Assembly (NCBI GenBank): GCA_938040725.1
Contig: CALHZX010000006.1
Location: 1-14,284, forward strand
Source: an uncultured Actinomyces sp.
GTDB taxonomy: Bacteria > Actinomycetota > Actinomycetes > Actinomycetales > Actinomycetaceae
Length of the DNA stretch: 14,284 nucleotides
Direction: 5' to 3'
The notes beneath the pieces were generated by a model. The model saw nothing but the letters and a program-made list of their open reading frames with translations. It ran no database searches and was not told the origin of the DNA. Positions 13,615 through 14,284 of this stretch are shown here, one piece after another (position 1 is the first letter of the stretch; every line of letters starts with the position of its first letter). Position numbers and translations under genes: made by a program.

Positions 13615-14284
13615 ATGGCAGAACTCGCTACACATGATCCTTTCGGCCTGACCGGCCTCACCTACGACGACGTCCTGCTCCTACCCGAGCTCACGGACGT
13701 CGTTCCTTCATCCGTTGACACGAGCAGTCGCCTCACGACAAACATCTCGCTGCGCGTCCCGCTCCTGTCCGCCGCCATGGACACCGTCACCGAGGCGCGC
13801 ATGGCCATCGCCATGGCCCGCCAGGGCGGCATCGGCATCCTTCACCGCAACCTCTCCATCGAGGAACAGGCCGCGCAGGTCCGCCAGGTCAAGCGTAGCG
13901 AATCCGGCATGGTCGAGGACCCGGTGACCGTCGGCCCCGACGCCACCATCGACGAACTCGACCGCCTCTGCGGTCACTACCGCGTCTCCGGCCTGCCCGT
14001 CGTGAGCGAAGACGGCGCCCTCCTGGGTATCATCACGAACCGCGACCTGCGCTTTGTCCCCCAGAATGAGTGGACCACCCTGCGCGTGCGCGACTGCATG
14101 ACCCCGCGTGACCGCCTCGTCGTCGGCCAGGTCGGCATCTCCCGCGAACACGCCAAGCACCTGTTAGCAGAACACCGCGTCGAAAAGCTGCCCATCGTCG
14201 ACGACAACGACCACCTGACCGGCCTCATCACCGTCAAGGACTTCGTCAAGACCGAGCAGTACCCCAACGCCACGAAGGACTCGC
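13615..14284 (+). CDS. guaB: IMP dehydrogenase GuaB, 5' part
   Basis: GuaB oxidises IMP to XMP with NAD+, the first committed step of GMP synthesis in the cytoplasm. The frame opens at ATG 13615 and stays open to the right edge, giving 223 residues of a protein usually about 500 long. Visible parts are the N-terminal barrel segment LTYDDVLLLPELTDVVPSS (14-32), PLLSAAMDTVTEARMAIAMA (50-69), GGIGILHRNLS (72-82), then two CBS domains: VEDPVTVGPDATIDEL with GLPVV, and MTPRDRLVVG with KLPIVDDNDHLTGLITVKD. The catalytic Cys loop and flap lie beyond the window. The full CBS pair and strong N-terminal match point to the essential guaB2-type enzyme rather than guaB1 or the shorter guaB3. A TACAAT box six bases before the ATG suggests a leaderless mRNA. 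Its place after groES and whiB3 fits the mycobacterial gene order. Confidence 0.95.
   Translation, partial: MAELATHDPFGLTGLTYDDVLLLPELTDVVPSSVDTSSRLTTNISLRVPLLSAAMDTVTEARMAIAMARQGGIGILHRNLSIEEQAAQVRQVKRSESGMVEDPVTVGPDATIDELDRLCGHYRVSGLPVVSEDGALLGIITNRDLRFVPQNEWTTLRVRDCMTPRDRLVVGQVGISREHAKHLLAEHRVEKLPIVDDNDHLTGLITVKDFVKTEQYPNATKDS

Noticed and set aside
13708..14160. 150-codon minus-strand frame opposite guaB
   Set aside because: Shadow of guaB, whose plus-strand frame matches IMP dehydrogenase residue by residue and runs off the window edge.

Overview
The window is 14.3 kb of high-GC actinobacterial chromosome. Three things point to this: codon use is strongly G/C-ending; a WhiB-family Fe-S regulator is present, and these are known only from Actinobacteria and their phages; and tsaD, groES, whiB3 and guaB occur in the order and relative orientation that I recall for mycobacteria and, in outline, Streptomyces. 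The protein sequences look most like Actinomycetaceae (Actinomyces/Schaalia type). That genus-level impression is from memory and could not be checked here. I see no tRNA, rRNA, CRISPR array, insertion sequence or phage gene.

Layout. At 1-662 is the 3' end of a succinate dehydrogenase/fumarate reductase iron-sulfur subunit gene, closed by a GC-rich hairpin. At 851-1105 is a small two-helix membrane protein, and at 1170-2225 tsaD (tRNA t6A synthesis). A four-gene minus-strand block follows (9048 down to 2239): a THUMP-like SAM methyltransferase, a GCS2-family carboxylate-amine ligase, an 884-residue MprF-like aminoacyl-phosphatidylglycerol synthase, and a membrane-anchored serine esterase whose start overlaps the synthase stop codon. 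Next is groES (9290-9586) under a CIRCE operator, with no groEL beside it, ending in a 22-bp perfect terminator. Converging on it is a membrane-anchored DsbA-like thiol oxidoreductase, preceded by whiB3 (both minus strand). A 298-bp AT-rich, repeat-bearing control region separates whiB3 from a divergent MerR-type regulator with a degenerate cobalamin-binding-like domain (plus strand). After that come an AGE-family epimerase/isomerase homologue that appears to have lost its catalytic histidines, and the first 223 codons of guaB, which runs off the right edge.

How it fits together. tsaD, groES, whiB3 and guaB form a conserved housekeeping backbone. The minus-strand block and the DsbA gene sit between backbone members, and groEL1, which I expect after groES, is missing. 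The most promising unit is the overlapping synthase/esterase pair. It has the layout expected for a lipid module in which one enzyme adds amino acids to membrane phosphatidylglycerol and a partner with an extracytoplasmic active site removes them. The second is the whiB3/MerR control region, where one 9-mer occurs three times, covering the predicted -35 box of whiB3 and the -10 box of the MerR-type gene. Several genes (tsaD, guaB, possibly the methyltransferase) have a -10-like box 6-7 nt before the start codon and no normal ribosome-binding site, which suggests leaderless transcripts.
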